A stretch of DNA of 64,000 bases from Kaistella montana. GTDB lineage: Bacteria; Bacteroidota; Bacteroidia; Flavobacteriales; Weeksellaceae. Both the position numbers and the translations under genes were made by a program. Location of the stretch: contig NZ_JANFQP010000001.1 of the NCBI RefSeq assembly GCF_024436175.1, positions 310,001 to 374,000 on the forward strand, written 5' to 3'. Under the pieces are notes generated by a model. It saw only the letters and a program-made list of their open reading frames with translations. It was not told the DNA's origin and did not search any database. Shown piece after piece: positions 43,293-52,468 of the stretch. Positions within the stretch are counted from its first letter, which is position 1. The number at the start of each line of letters is the position of its first letter.

Positions 43293-44417
43293 ATGCTGAA
43301 AAGAGTAGTACTTATCGTAGGTTTTTTATCGACATTTTCATCATCATTTGCACAGCATGAAAATGCAGCAGTAGCGGCCCCTAATCACGGAACTGAAGTG
43401 ACTAAGGTGGTCTCTGAAGATGAAAAAATAAAAACAGAAAACAAGAACTTTATCGATCATCACTTATTAGATGCTCATAGCTTTGATATTATGGTGGCCA
43501 AAAATGCCGACGGAACCGAGAAGCATATTGGTTTCCCATTGCCGGTGATTTTTTATGATAAAGCCAACGGTTTTCATGCTTTTATGAGTTCTGAATTCCA
43601 CCACGGAGAAAAACCAGTTGAAAGCAAAGGTGCTTATTACACGCTTTCTCACGAGAAAATTTATAAAACTGATGCTAACGGAACACTTACTTTAGACGAG
43701 CATCATCATGCAACCAACGAAAAAGTTATAGATCTTTCGATCACTAAAAGTGTTTTGATGATTTTGGTGACTGCTGTATTAATGTTGTTGATTTTCGGAT
43801 CGATGGCGAGAAATTACAAAAAATCGCTTGTTCCTTCTGGAGTTGGAAAGATTTTCGAACCATTGGTACTTTTCGTAAGAGATGAAATCGCGAAACCAAA
43901 CATCGGGAACAATTATAAAAAATATATGAGTTATTTATTGACCGTATTTTTCTTTATTTTGTTCTTAAATATATTTGGTCTAATGCCTTTTGGGATCAAC
44001 GTTACGGGTAACTTGGCTATCACTGTTGCATTAGCTTTAATTACATTTTTCATTACTCAGTTTACTGCAAATAAAAATTACTGGCAACACATCTTCTGGA
44101 TGCCGGGATTGCCTTGGCCGATGAAAATAGTAATGATGCCGATCGAGCTTGTTGGTTTATTCATTAAGCCTTTCTCATTGTTAATACGTCTATTTGCAAA
44201 CATGTCTGCAGGACACATTATCATCATGAGTTTGATTGCTTTGATTTATTATTTCAAAAACGTAATTGCAGGGGTTGCTTTTCCATTCTTAACATTCGTT
44301 TTATATTTATTGGAAGTATTGGTAGCGTTTTTACAGGCGTATATTTTCACCATGCTTTCTGCAGTATATTTCGGGATGGCAAATGAGGAGCATCATCATG
44401 AAGAAGCTCATCACTAA
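43293..44417 (+). CDS. atpB: ATP synthase F0 subunit a
   Basis: Subunit a forms the proton half-channels against the c-ring. The 374 residues are about 100 longer than in E. coli because of an N-terminal extension: a signal-peptide-like start (MLKRVVLIVGFLSTFSSSFAQ) and a His-rich periplasmic region (about 25-145), a form common in Bacteroidota. The essential arginine is in LLIRLFANMSAGH, and the helices end with a His-rich tail (EEHHHEEAHH). The histidine clusters at both ends may bind metal, which is speculation. Confidence 0.95.
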   Translation: MLKRVVLIVGFLSTFSSSFAQHENAAVAAPNHGTEVTKVVSEDEKIKTENKNFIDHHLLDAHSFDIMVAKNADGTEKHIGFPLPVIFYDKANGFHAFMSSEFHHGEKPVESKGAYYTLSHEKIYKTDANGTLTLDEHHHATNEKVIDLSITKSVLMILVTAVLMLLIFGSMARNYKKSLVPSGVGKIFEPLVLFVRDEIAKPNIGNNYKKYMSYLLTVFFFILFLNIFGLMPFGINVTGNLAITVALALITFFITQFTANKNYWQHIFWMPGLPWPMKIVMMPIELVGLFIKPFSLLIRLFANMSAGHIIIMSLIALIYYFKNVIAGVAFPFLTFVLYLLEVLVAFLQAYIFTMLSAVYFGMANEEHHHEEAHH

Positions 44418-44482
44418 TTGAAAACATAGTTGTTCGTTTGGAACTTATTTAAATAGAAACTAATTTTTTAAAATTATATATT

Positions 44483-44680
44483 ATGCAAGAAATGCCTAAA
44501 ATCATTGGTGCAGGTTTAGTAGTAATCGGAACAGGTATTGGTATCGGTAAAATCGGTGCTGCTGCTCTAGAAGGTATGGCTAGACAACCAGAACAAGCTG
44601 GTAAACTTCAAACTGCGATGTTGATCGCTGCAGCTCTTGTAGAAGGGGTTGCGTTTGCTGCATTATTTGCTGTAAACTAA
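44483..44680 (+). CDS. atpE: ATP synthase F0 subunit c
   Basis: The ring-forming proteolipid, 65 residues in two helices joined by the polar loop ARQPE (33-37). The ion-carrying carboxylate is Glu54 in AALVEGVAF. It lacks the extra polar side chains of Na+-binding c subunits (Gly follows the Glu), so proton coupling is most likely. It is followed by a strong hairpin at 44697-44732 ahead of atpF, which may help raise its expression over that of the other subunits. Confidence 0.96.
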   Translation: MQEMPKIIGAGLVVIGTGIGIGKIGAAALEGMARQPEQAGKLQTAMLIAAALVEGVAFAALFAVN

Positions 44681-44696
44681 GAAGTTGTAAAACTCT

Positions 44697-44736
44697 ATCA
44701 CTTGCCGGGAACGGTTGGTTACGGCAAGTGATTTTT
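44697..44736 (+). terminator. Intercistronic hairpin between atpE and atpF
   Basis: ATCACTTGCCG and CGGCAAGTGAT pair perfectly around a 14-base loop and are followed by TTTT. It looks like a partial terminator or an mRNA-stabilising 3' end inside the operon. Confidence 0.7.
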
Positions 44737-44779
44737 AAAAAATTAAAAAAAACAATTACAATATTTTATTATAACTCTT

Positions 44780-45277
44780 ATGGGATTATTAGAAAATTTT
44801 TCATCAGGTTTATTCATCATCCAGTCGGTGATTTTTATCATCCTTTTATTGGTTCTAAGAAAATTCGCTTGGAAACCAATTATGGATGCTGTGAATGAAA
44901 GAGAAGTTACAATCGTTGACTCTCTAAACCAAGCGAAATTGGCAAAACAAGAAGTTCAGAATTTGAAAGCTGAAAACGAAATCATCATCCGCGAAGCAAA
45001 AGTAGAACGTGATAATATTTTGAAAGAAGCTAGAGAAATTAAAGACAGAATCGTAGGTGAAGCAAAAGATGCTGCTAAAACCGAAGCTGATAAAATCATT
45101 GAACAAGCTAGACAGTCTATCCAGTCTGAAAAAGCTGCTGCAATGAGCGATATTAAAAACCAAATCGGTGCATTGTCTGTAAATATTGCAGAATCTATTT
45201 TGAAACAAAAATTAGATAATAGCGATGCGCAAAATGCTTTGGTAGAAAATATTTTGAACAAATCTAATTTGAACTAA
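44780..45277 (+). CDS. atpF: ATP synthase F0 subunit b
   Basis: The peripheral-stalk subunit, 165 residues: one N-terminal membrane helix (about 9-27, SGLFIIQSVIFIILLLVL) followed by RKFAWKPI and a long charged alpha-helical coiled region rich in Lys, Glu and Ala (35-150). It links the a/c ring to the F1 head through the delta subunit. The single copy implies a homodimeric stalk. atpH starts one base after its stop codon. Confidence 0.95.
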   Translation: MGLLENFSSGLFIIQSVIFIILLLVLRKFAWKPIMDAVNEREVTIVDSLNQAKLAKQEVQNLKAENEIIIREAKVERDNILKEAREIKDRIVGEAKDAAKTEADKIIEQARQSIQSEKAAAMSDIKNQIGALSVNIAESILKQKLDNSDAQNALVENILNKSNLN

Positions 45278-45278
45278 G

Positions 45279-45818
45279 ATGCTTACAAGTAAAGTAGCAA
45301 AAAGATACGCACAAGGATTACTCAATTTCACTCAGGAATCAGGACAAACTGATGCTGTTTTTGGTGAAATGGGTGATATTGTGAAAACCATTGAAAAATC
45401 AAAAGAACTTCAGAATTTTTTCGGTTCTCCGATTATTGATGTAAAGAAAAAAGTGAGCATTGCTTTAGAGATTTTTAAAGATTTCTCGCCTGTAACTAAA
45501 AGTTTGCTTCAATTGATCATCAAGCACGGACGCGAAAGCCAAATGCAAAATATCGCACAGGAATTTATCAATAAAGTTGAAGATATGAAAGGAGTTCAGC
45601 GAATTACCTTAACTTCAGCAACCGAACTTTCTTCTGAAAATATCAGCAATATCCTGAAATCAACCAATTTGGTAAACCATGATAATCAGTTTGATGTGAA
45701 ATCAATCATCAATCCCGATCTTTTGGGAGGTTATATTTTACGAGTTGGGGATCAGCAGATAGATCATTCAGTAAAATCAAAACTGAATAAGCTTAAAAAA
45801 GAATTTCAATTAAATTAA
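45279..45818 (+). CDS. atpH: ATP synthase F1 subunit delta
   Basis: A 179-residue delta (OSCP) subunit that holds the peripheral stalk to the top of F1. It starts with the family helix KVAKRYAQGLLNFTQESGQTD and ends with the conserved DLLGGYILRVGDQQIDHSVKSKLNKLKKEF. Only one base separates it from atpF, and atpA follows 18 bases later, giving tight coupling. Confidence 0.95.
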   Translation: MLTSKVAKRYAQGLLNFTQESGQTDAVFGEMGDIVKTIEKSKELQNFFGSPIIDVKKKVSIALEIFKDFSPVTKSLLQLIIKHGRESQMQNIAQEFINKVEDMKGVQRITLTSATELSSENISNILKSTNLVNHDNQFDVKSIINPDLLGGYILRVGDQQIDHSVKSKLNKLKKEFQLN

Positions 45819-45836
45819 GACAAAAACAACCATAAA

Positions 45837-47414
45837 ATGGCAGAAATAAATCCGGCAGAAGTATCTGCAATTCTTAAACAGCAGCTAGCAAACTTCGACA
45901 CACAATCGAATGTGGAAGAAGTAGGAACTGTATTGACCATCGGTGATGGGATCGCTTTAGTATACGGTTTAGAAAATGTTCAGTACGGTGAATTGGTAAA
46001 ATTCGAAAGCGGTATTGAAGGTATTGTTTTGAACCTTGCAGAAGATAATGTGGGTGTGGCACTTCTTGGTGAATCCAAATTGGTAAAAGAAGGTGATACC
46101 GTAAACAGAACCAAAAGAATCTCATCAATCAAAGTTGGTGAAGGGATGTTGGGAAGAGTAGTAGATACCCTTGGAAACCCTATCGACGGTAAAGGACCTA
46201 TCGCTGGTGAATTATTCGAAATGCCATTGGAAAGAAAGGCTCCTGGAGTTATTTTCCGTCAACCTGTTACTGAGCCACTTCAAACTGGTATCGTAGCAAT
46301 CGATTCCATGATTCCTGTAGGAAGAGGGCAAAGAGAGTTGATCATCGGTGACCGTCAAACTGGTAAAACCACTGTGGCAATCGATACTATTCTTAACCAA
46401 AAAGAATTTTATGATGCAGGAGAACCTGTATTCTGTATATATGTTGCAGTAGGACAAAAAGCTTCTACCGTAGCACAAATCGTAAAAACATTAGAAGATA
46501 AAGGAGCAGCAGCTTATACCGTAGTTGTAGCAGCAAACGCTTCCGATCCAACTCCAATGCAGGTTTACGCGCCAATGGCGGGAGCTTCAATCGGAGAATA
46601 TTTCCGTGATACTGGTAGACCAGCTTTGATCATTTATGATGATTTATCTAAACAAGCGGTAGCTTACCGTGAGCTTTCTCTATTGTTGAGAAGACCACCG
46701 GGCCGTGAAGCTTATCCTGGAGACGTTTTCTATCTTCACTCCAGATTATTGGAAAGAGCTGCAAAAGTTATTAAAGATGATACCATTGCTGCTCAAATGA
46801 ATGATTTGCCTGAATCTTTGAAACCAATCGTAAAAGGTGGTGGATCTTTAACAGCACTTCCGATTATTGAAACTCAAGCGGGTGACGTTTCTGCATATAT
46901 CCCAACCAACGTAATTTCGATTACTGATGGACAGATTTTCTTGGAGTCAGATTTATTCAACTCTGGGGTTCGTCCAGCGATCAACGTAGGTATTTCTGTA
47001 TCGCGTGTGGGTGGTAATGCTCAGATTAAATCAATGAAAAAAGTTTCTGGTACTTTAAAATTGGATCAAGCTCAATACAAAGAATTAGAAGCTTTTGCTA
47101 AATTCGGTTCCGATCTTGATGCTTCAACTCTTGGGGTAATTTCTAAAGGTGAAAGAAACGTAGAAATCTTGAAACAACCGGTAAACTCTCCACTTCCTGT
47201 AGATTCTCAGGTAGCAATGATTTACGCAGGTACTGAAAACTTATTGAGAAATATCCCTATCAGAAAAGTAAAAGAATTCCAAAAAGAATACGTAGAATTC
47301 TTGAGATCTAAACATCCTGATACTATGGCAGCCATCAAAGCAGGAAAAATTGATGACAGCATCACAGGAGTTTTGAAGCAAGCTGCTACAGAACTAGCTT
47401 CTAAATACAACTAA
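45837..47414 (+). CDS. atpA: ATP synthase F1 subunit alpha
   Basis: The non-catalytic nucleotide-binding subunit, 525 residues. The P-loop GDRQTGKT is at 171-178, with [16 protein letters not shown] before it, the [29 protein letters not shown] region and the ATPase alpha/beta signature [14 protein letters not shown]. Length is normal. The partner beta and epsilon genes (atpD, atpC) are not next to it, as in other flavobacteria where they form a second locus. Confidence 0.97.
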   Translation: MAEINPAEVSAILKQQLANFDTQSNVEEVGTVLTIGDGIALVYGLENVQYGELVKFESGIEGIVLNLAEDNVGVALLGESKLVKEGDTVNRTKRISSIKVGEGMLGRVVDTLGNPIDGKGPIAGELFEMPLERKAPGVIFRQPVTEPLQTGIVAIDSMIPVGRGQRELIIGDRQTGKTTVAIDTILNQKEFYDAGEPVFCIYVAVGQKASTVAQIVKTLEDKGAAAYTVVVAANASDPTPMQVYAPMAGASIGEYFRDTGRPALIIYDDLSKQAVAYRELSLLLRRPPGREAYPGDVFYLHSRLLERAAKVIKDDTIAAQMNDLPESLKPIVKGGGSLTALPIIETQAGDVSAYIPTNVISITDGQIFLESDLFNSGVRPAINVGISVSRVGGNAQIKSMKKVSGTLKLDQAQYKELEAFAKFGSDLDASTLGVISKGERNVEILKQPVNSPLPVDSQVAMIYAGTENLLRNIPIRKVKEFQKEYVEFLRSKHPDTMAAIKAGKIDDSITGVLKQAATELASKYN

Positions 47415-47427
47415 AATTAATTCAATA

Positions 47428-47461
47428 TTCAATATTCAGAATAAATTTTCTGAATATTGAA
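47428..47461 (+). other. Hairpin between atpA and atpG
   Basis: TTCAATATTCAGA and TCTGAATATTGAA form a perfect 13-base stem around ATAAATTT, followed by TTTTAAATTTTC. The weak T-tract suggests processing or stabilisation rather than full termination. Confidence 0.6.
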
Positions 47462-47483
47462 TTTTAAATTTTCAACCCATAGA

Positions 47484-48341
47484 ATGGCAAACTTAAAGGA
47501 AATACGGGGAAGAATTACTTCAATCTCTTCTACAATGCAAATCACGAGTGCGATGAAAATGGTTTCGGCAGCGAAACTGAAAAAAGCAACTGATGCTATT
47601 GTAATGTTGAGACCTTACTCAGAAAAATTGCAGGAAATTATCGAAAATGTAAGTTCCACTACCGATCTTGAAGGAGTTTCTACTTTTACTGCTGAAAGAG
47701 AGGTGAAAAAAGTTCTTTATATTGTAGTTACTTCAAACAAAGGTCTTGCAGGAGCTTTCAACTCTTCAGTAATCAAAGAATTGAATAATGTCGTAGGCAA
47801 TTCCCAACATGAGGTAGAAATTCTTTCTGTTGGAAAAAAAGTGTTTGATGCAGTAAAAAGAACCAGAAAAATCTATGATAATCAAAGTGCAATCTTTGAT
47901 GGTATGAGTTTTCAGGTAGTTTCCAACTTTATGGAAAATGTGATGAAGGATTATAAAGAAGAAAAATTTGATAAAGTTTTTGTTATTTATAATAAATTCA
48001 TCAACGCTGCAACCCAAGAAGTAAAAACCGAGCAAGTGTTGCCAATCGCAATGTCGGAAAGAGAAGGTAATACAAATACTGATTATCTTTTTGAACCGAA
48101 TGCCGCTGAAATCCTCAATGTTTTGATTCCTAAATCCATCAAAACTCAGGTTTACAAAGCAATTCTAGACTCTATCGCTTCTGAACACGGAGCCAGAATG
48201 ACAGCGATGCATAAGGCAACAGACAACGCGCAAGCATTGAAAAATGAACTTGTAATTTTCTATAACAAAGCCCGTCAAGCTGCAATTACCAATGAAATTT
48301 TGGAAATTGTTTCTGGTGCTGAAGCGCTGAAAAATTCTTAA
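47484..48341 (+). CDS. atpG: ATP synthase F1 subunit gamma
   Basis: The rotating central-shaft subunit, 285 residues from the ATG at 47484 (MANLKEIRGRITSISSTMQIT, the usual N terminus). A start at 47457 in the same frame would lie inside the hairpin and add nine residues not seen in the family. The C-terminal signature ASEHGARMTAMHKATDNA is complete. It ends the cluster, with a terminator 20 bases on. Confidence 0.96.
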   Translation: MANLKEIRGRITSISSTMQITSAMKMVSAAKLKKATDAIVMLRPYSEKLQEIIENVSSTTDLEGVSTFTAEREVKKVLYIVVTSNKGLAGAFNSSVIKELNNVVGNSQHEVEILSVGKKVFDAVKRTRKIYDNQSAIFDGMSFQVVSNFMENVMKDYKEEKFDKVFVIYNKFINAATQEVKTEQVLPIAMSEREGNTNTDYLFEPNAAEILNVLIPKSIKTQVYKAILDSIASEHGARMTAMHKATDNAQALKNELVIFYNKARQAAITNEILEIVSGAEALKNS

Positions 48342-48362
48342 AAGGAATATTTTTAATATCAT

Positions 48363-48395
48363 AAAAAAGCATCGATTAAAGTCGGTGCTTTTTTT
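48363..48395 (+). terminator. Terminator after atpG
   Basis: AAGCATCGA pairs with TCGGTGCTT (one A-G mismatch or T-G pair) with A and T runs outside. Confidence 0.82.
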
Positions 48396-48452
48396 ATATT
48401 CTTAAAAGAAAGGCCAATAAAATTCCAAAATATTTAATTATTTAATTTTCTA

Positions 48453-48460
48453 TATCTTTG
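48453..48460 (+). promoter_or_regulatory. -7 promoter box for the CNNM/CorC gene
   Basis: TATCTTTG fits TAnnTTTG, 24 bases before the ATG at 48485. Confidence 0.6.
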
Positions 48461-48484
48461 CATCAAATATTTTTTAAAATTTAA

Positions 48485-49843
48485 ATGGATTCAGACGTCG
48501 TCAAGCTTTTATTAGCATTATTCTTAGTATTACTCAATGGGTTTTTCGTAGCCGCAGAATTTTCTATCGTAAAAGTTCGTTACTCTCAGATTCAGATTAA
48601 AGCCGCCGAAGGCAACTCGATGGCAAAACAAGCAGAACACATTATCAAGCATCTTGATGAATATCTTTCTGCAACACAACTCGGGATCACATTAGCTTCG
48701 CTTGCATTAGGTTGGGTCGGCGAAAGTGCGATGCACCACGTGATTGAAAATATTTTCCATTATTTTAATTTTGAAATAGCTGAAACGAGTGTCACCACGA
48801 TTTCATTGGTTCTAAGTTTCCTTTTGATCACCGTGATGCATATTGTTTTCGGTGAATTGATTCCTAAATCTATTGCGATCCGTAAAGCTGAAGCCACCAC
48901 AATGGCGATTGCGATGCCGTTGCGGGTTTTCTATACTATTTTTAAACCTTTCATTTGGACGATGAATAAAATGTCGAACACTGCTTTGCGTTTGATGAAA
49001 ATTCATCCAGCTTCAGAACATGAAATTCACTCGACGGAAGAGCTGCAACTTTTGGTAAAACAATCTGCAGATTCTGGTGAAATAGAAGAAGAAAATTACG
49101 AAATCATCAAAAATGCTTTCGATTTTACCGATCATTCTGCGAAACAAATTATGGTTCCGCGACAGAATATTTCTTCCATCGATATCGAAGAACCTGTTGA
49201 AGATATAATCACCAGAATTATGGATGGTGGATATTCGCGACTTCCCGTTTATAAAGATTCTATAGACAATATTATTGGTATTTTTTATGCCAAAGAAATT
49301 ATCCGTGAATATGTAAAAAGAAAAGGAGAGCTGAACCACAACGATTTGGAAGAATTGATGAGAGAAGCTTTCTTCGTAGTTGGAAGTAAGAAAATTTCCG
49401 ATCTTTTGAAAGTTTTCCAGCAGAAAAAACAGCATTTAGCGGTTGTTATTGACGAATTCGGAGGAACTGAAGGAATCATTACTTTAGAAGATATTTTGGA
49501 AGAATTAGTAGGCGAAATTCAGGATGAAGAAGATGATGAAGAGAAAATCGTGGATAAAGTCGGTGAAAATGTTTTCTGGGTTCAGGCAACTCAGCCTTTG
49601 GATGAAATTAATGAGCATTTGCCAAAATTATTCCCGCTTTCTGAAGACGGTGAATACAATACTTTGGCAGGTTATATTTTGCATGAATTGGAAGATATTC
49701 CAGGTGAAAATCAGGAATTTAATATCAATGATTACCATGTGAAAATCTTGAAAATGCAGAACAAAAGTGTTGATTTGGTTGAATTGGTTTATGAAGAACC
49801 GAGTATTATCGACGATTTGACCGAAGAAATCAGTGAAATTTAA
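48485..49843 (+). CDS. CNNM/CorC-family transporter (HlyC/CorC type)
   Basis: A membrane protein of 452 residues. An N-terminal CNNM domain with three to four helices (LNGFFVAAEFSIVKVR and ATQLGITLASLALGWVGE are the typical blocks) is followed by two CBS modules (about 205-330) and a C-terminal CorC_HlyC domain (about 350-430). The family exports Mg2+ or Co2+ or controls their flux with ATP bound at the CBS pair. GldE is a relative in gliding bacteria; this copy lies away from gldF/gldG, so I do not call it GldE. Confidence 0.88.
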   Translation: MDSDVVKLLLALFLVLLNGFFVAAEFSIVKVRYSQIQIKAAEGNSMAKQAEHIIKHLDEYLSATQLGITLASLALGWVGESAMHHVIENIFHYFNFEIAETSVTTISLVLSFLLITVMHIVFGELIPKSIAIRKAEATTMAIAMPLRVFYTIFKPFIWTMNKMSNTALRLMKIHPASEHEIHSTEELQLLVKQSADSGEIEEENYEIIKNAFDFTDHSAKQIMVPRQNISSIDIEEPVEDIITRIMDGGYSRLPVYKDSIDNIIGIFYAKEIIREYVKRKGELNHNDLEELMREAFFVVGSKKISDLLKVFQQKKQHLAVVIDEFGGTEGIITLEDILEELVGEIQDEEDDEEKIVDKVGENVFWVQATQPLDEINEHLPKLFPLSEDGEYNTLAGYILHELEDIPGENQEFNINDYHVKILKMQNKSVDLVELVYEEPSIIDDLTEEISEI

Positions 49844-49862
49844 TTTAAAAATTTAATCTTTG

Positions 49863-50180
49863 ATGATTACTTTTAATAACAAACCCGGATTTGTAAAAGA
49901 TTACGAAAAACCCCAGCGCGAATACGAAGAAGACGTTGCGCTGATGGAAAATGAAGACGAAGTTTACAAATTGGTGCTTTGGAACGACGATGTCAATACT
50001 TTCGATTATGTGATTGAATGCCTTATCGAAATCTGCGGACATACTTTGGAACAAGCCGAACAATGCACAATTTTGGTTCATTACAAAGGAAAATGTACCG
50101 TAAAAACAGGTAGTTTAGAACTCCTGAAACCGATGCACGAAAAATTAATCTCCAGAAGTTTAACTTCAGAAATAGTATAA
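49863..50180 (+). CDS. clpS: ATP-dependent Clp protease adaptor ClpS
   Basis: ClpS passes N-degron substrates to ClpAP-type proteases. The protein has 105 residues from the ATG at 49863; the TTG just before it (49860) is an unlikely start. Core motif: YKLVLWNDDVNTFDYVIECL, where NDD and the following Thr/Phe form the N-end pocket, then CTILVHYKGKCTVKTG. It lies 19 bases after the CNNM/CorC gene and 40 bases before the rhomboid gene, so the three probably form one unit. Confidence 0.93.
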   Translation: MITFNNKPGFVKDYEKPQREYEEDVALMENEDEVYKLVLWNDDVNTFDYVIECLIEICGHTLEQAEQCTILVHYKGKCTVKTGSLELLKPMHEKLISRSLTSEIV

Positions 50181-50220
50181 CCAAAGTTTCGTTTTCGAAA
50201 CTTTTCTTTTATAACAAAAT

Positions 50221-50877
50221 ATGAGTTCAATTCTTTTAATCGTGATTGCGATTACCGCTGTTATCAGTTTTATCGCTTTCAACAATCAAAATATTTTCGA
50301 GAAATATAAATTCAACGTAGGTGCAATTCTTCGAAACAAAGAATACATCAGACTGCTTTCCGCCGGTTTTTTACATGGCGATTTGATGCATTTGCTTTTC
50401 AACATGATGACCTTGTATTTCTTCGGACCTATTGTTAATCAAGGTTTCGGTTATTTTGGTTTTTTGATTATTTATTTCGGATCGATTCTTCTTGGGAATT
50501 TATTTTCCTTGTATTTGTATAAAAATCAATCGTGGTATTCGGCAATCGGCGCGAGTGGCGGAGTTTCTGGGATTTTGTTTGCTTCTATAGCCATGATTCC
50601 GGATTTGGGAATTTATTTTTTCTTCATACCAATTCCAATTCCGGGTTATATTTTTGGATTTCTTTACTTCGGCTATTCGGTTTATAGTATGCTGAATCCG
50701 CGTCAACACGATAATATCGGTCATGCGGCGCATTTGGGAGGTGCATTTTTCGGTTTGGTTTATGCAGTAGCGTTACAACCTGAACGTGCATTTGAAAACG
50801 CACTTTTCCTTGGAATTATGTCGATTCCGTTGATTTATATGTCGTATCAGGTTTTTGTGAAAAAGAAAATAGGGTAG
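50221..50877 (+). CDS. Rhomboid-family intramembrane serine protease
   Basis: A six-helix membrane protease of 218 residues that cuts transmembrane substrates. The catalytic serine is Ser112 in GASGGVSG and the partner histidine is His171 in GHAAHLGGAFFG; HLLFNMMTLYFFG (His57, Asn61) gives the oxyanion residues. It stands 40 bases behind clpS and ends two bases from the convergent prmC gene. Substrate unknown. Confidence 0.93.
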   Translation: MSSILLIVIAITAVISFIAFNNQNIFEKYKFNVGAILRNKEYIRLLSAGFLHGDLMHLLFNMMTLYFFGPIVNQGFGYFGFLIIYFGSILLGNLFSLYLYKNQSWYSAIGASGGVSGILFASIAMIPDLGIYFFFIPIPIPGYIFGFLYFGYSVYSMLNPRQHDNIGHAAHLGGAFFGLVYAVALQPERAFENALFLGIMSIPLIYMSYQVFVKKKIG

Positions 50878-50879
50878 GT

Positions 50880-51728
50880 TTATTTCTTTCCCCAAACAAA
50901 TCGGTCATTTCCAGAAATATCTTTCATTAAATGAACTTCCGATAAATTTTCGGTAAAAAGATTTTGTGTTTCAATACCCAATTTCTGGTTAATTTCCAGA
51001 AAAATCATTCCATTTTCTGTGAGATGATTTTTGCAATCTTCTGCAATTTTTTCATAGAAAATTAAAGCGTTTGAAGTAGGAGAGAAAAGTGCCATTTTGG
51101 GTTCAAATTCCTTTACCGAATCAGCAATTTCGTTTTCTTCGTCAATTCCGATGTACGGCGGATTTGAGATGATGATGTCGTATTTTGTTTTTAAATTTTC
51201 ATCTAAATAATTTTGATGAATAAATTCAATTTCAACTTCATGAAATTTGGCGTTTTTCTGAGCAATTTTCAAAGCATTTTCCGAATAATCAATCGCGGAA
51301 ACCTCCGAATTTGGGAAATTTTTCTTCAAAACAATTGGAATAATTCCGCTTCCAGTTCCGATATCCAAGATTTTTAATTCTTTTTTTTGAAAGTTTTCTT
51401 TTATTTTTTCAATCGCAAGTTCAAGCAATTCTTCGGTTTCCGGACGTGGAATCAGAACGTTTTCATCAACAAAAATTTGAAATCCATAAAATTCAGTTTC
51501 TCCTAAAATTTGCTGAAATGGTTTGCCGGTTTTCAGTTCGTCAATTATTTTTTCCAAATCTTCGATATGACTTTGCAAAAGCTCCTGATTCTGAAAACGT
51601 CTTTGCAAATGCCGATCAAATCCTACCATTTTCTGTACAAATATTGCATAAATTTCGGCGCTTTCAGATTCCGAATACAATTCGGCAAGTTCTTCTTTAA
51701 AGTGTCTTTTGAATTCTAAAATGGTCAT
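50880..51728 (-). CDS. prmC: Peptide chain release factor N5-glutamine methyltransferase
   Basis: PrmC methylates the GGQ glutamine of release factors RF1/RF2 with SAM. The SAM-binding motif ILDIGTGSGIIPIVL and the catalytic IISNPPYIG are present, with a helical N-terminal domain and FYGFQIFVDENVLIPRPETEEL. The reading frame extends to 51809, but the ATG at 51728 (MTILEFKRHFKEEL, 282 residues) gives the family N terminus; the added segment is Lys/Arg-rich and unlikely to be coding. It ends two bases from the opposing rhomboid gene. Confidence 0.93.
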   Translation of the reverse strand: MTILEFKRHFKEELAELYSESESAEIYAIFVQKMVGFDRHLQRRFQNQELLQSHIEDLEKIIDELKTGKPFQQILGETEFYGFQIFVDENVLIPRPETEELLELAIEKIKENFQKKELKILDIGTGSGIIPIVLKKNFPNSEVSAIDYSENALKIAQKNAKFHEVEIEFIHQNYLDENLKTKYDIIISNPPYIGIDEENEIADSVKEFEPKMALFSPTSNALIFYEKIAEDCKNHLTENGMIFLEINQKLGIETQNLFTENLSEVHLMKDISGNDRFVWGKK

Positions 51729-51865
51729 TTTTTTGGTGCTTTTTCTTTTTTCTCTTTCAAAAATTAAATATAATTCCTTTTTTCTAAGGAACGCAATAAA
51801 TAGGCTCAAACATTTATTAAATAAGGAAAAAATGTAAAATTAATATCAATTGAGAATAAATTTAC

Positions 51866-51873
51866 TATTTTTG
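51866..51873 (+). promoter_or_regulatory. -7 promoter box for the NlpC/P60 gene
   Basis: TATTTTTG fits TAnnTTTG, 20 bases before the ATG at 51894. Confidence 0.55.
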
Positions 51874-51893
51874 AGAAATTGCTTTTTTAAAAT

Positions 51894-52430
51894 ATGAAAA
51901 ACTTATTTTTTTATGTCTTTGCTATGATGGTTTTAGTTTCTTGTGGATCTTCCAAAACCGTCGTTAAGAGATCATCACCTACAAAAACTGTGGCTAAAAG
52001 TCCAGATTTGAAAACTTTGTCTTCTCATTATTCTGGAAATATCAATGGTCAAATTAAAGAAATTTTAAAAGATGCCGAAAAATATTTAGGCGCACCATAC
52101 AAATACGCTGGAAATACTTCAGCAGGATTCGATTGTTCGGGTTTGGTTTCCAAAGTTTTTGATGAAAACGATAAAAAACTTCCGCGTAGATCTGAAGACC
52201 AATCGAATACAGGCAAAGAAATCAGCATTAAAGAGGCAAAACCAGGCGATCTCGTATTTTTCGCAACATCGGGCGGAAGCAGAGTTTCTCATGTTGGAAT
52301 TGTACAAGATATCGGCAATGACGGAGAAGTGAAATTTATTCACGCTTCTACTTCTAAAGGAGTGATTATTTCATCTCTCAATGAAAGATATTGGAACAAA
52401 GCCTACCTTTTCGCACGAAGAGTTTTGTAA
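51894..52430 (+). CDS. NlpC/P60-family lipoprotein (peptidoglycan endopeptidase)
   Basis: An exported lipoprotein of 178 residues. The lipobox LVSC places the lipidated cysteine at residue 17 (MKNLFFYVFAMMVLVSC), followed by a Ser/Lys-rich linker and an NlpC/P60 domain with the triad Cys81 (GFDCSGLV), His133 (SHVGIV) and His150 (FIHAST). These enzymes cut D-gamma-glutamyl-diaminopimelate bonds in peptidoglycan. It is followed after 38 bases by dapD, which makes a diaminopimelate precursor, a suggestive but not proven link. Confidence 0.92.
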   Translation: MKNLFFYVFAMMVLVSCGSSKTVVKRSSPTKTVAKSPDLKTLSSHYSGNINGQIKEILKDAEKYLGAPYKYAGNTSAGFDCSGLVSKVFDENDKKLPRRSEDQSNTGKEISIKEAKPGDLVFFATSGGSRVSHVGIVQDIGNDGEVKFIHASTSKGVIISSLNERYWNKAYLFARRVL

Positions 52431-52468
52431 ATTTGCTGAAATTATTATTCTTAAAACTAAAATAAATT

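Noticed and set aside
47457-47483. Longer atpG start at 47457
   Set aside because: It lies in the hairpin arm and adds nine residues not found in gamma subunits; MANLKEIRGRI at 47484 is the family start.
48485-49843. Calling the CNNM/CorC protein GldE
   Set aside because: The fold fits both, but there is no gliding-gene context here and no GldE-specific feature that I can recognise.
51729-51809. Longer prmC reading frame to 51809
   Set aside because: The extra part is basic and low-complexity, and MTILEFKRHF at 51728 fits the family N terminus.
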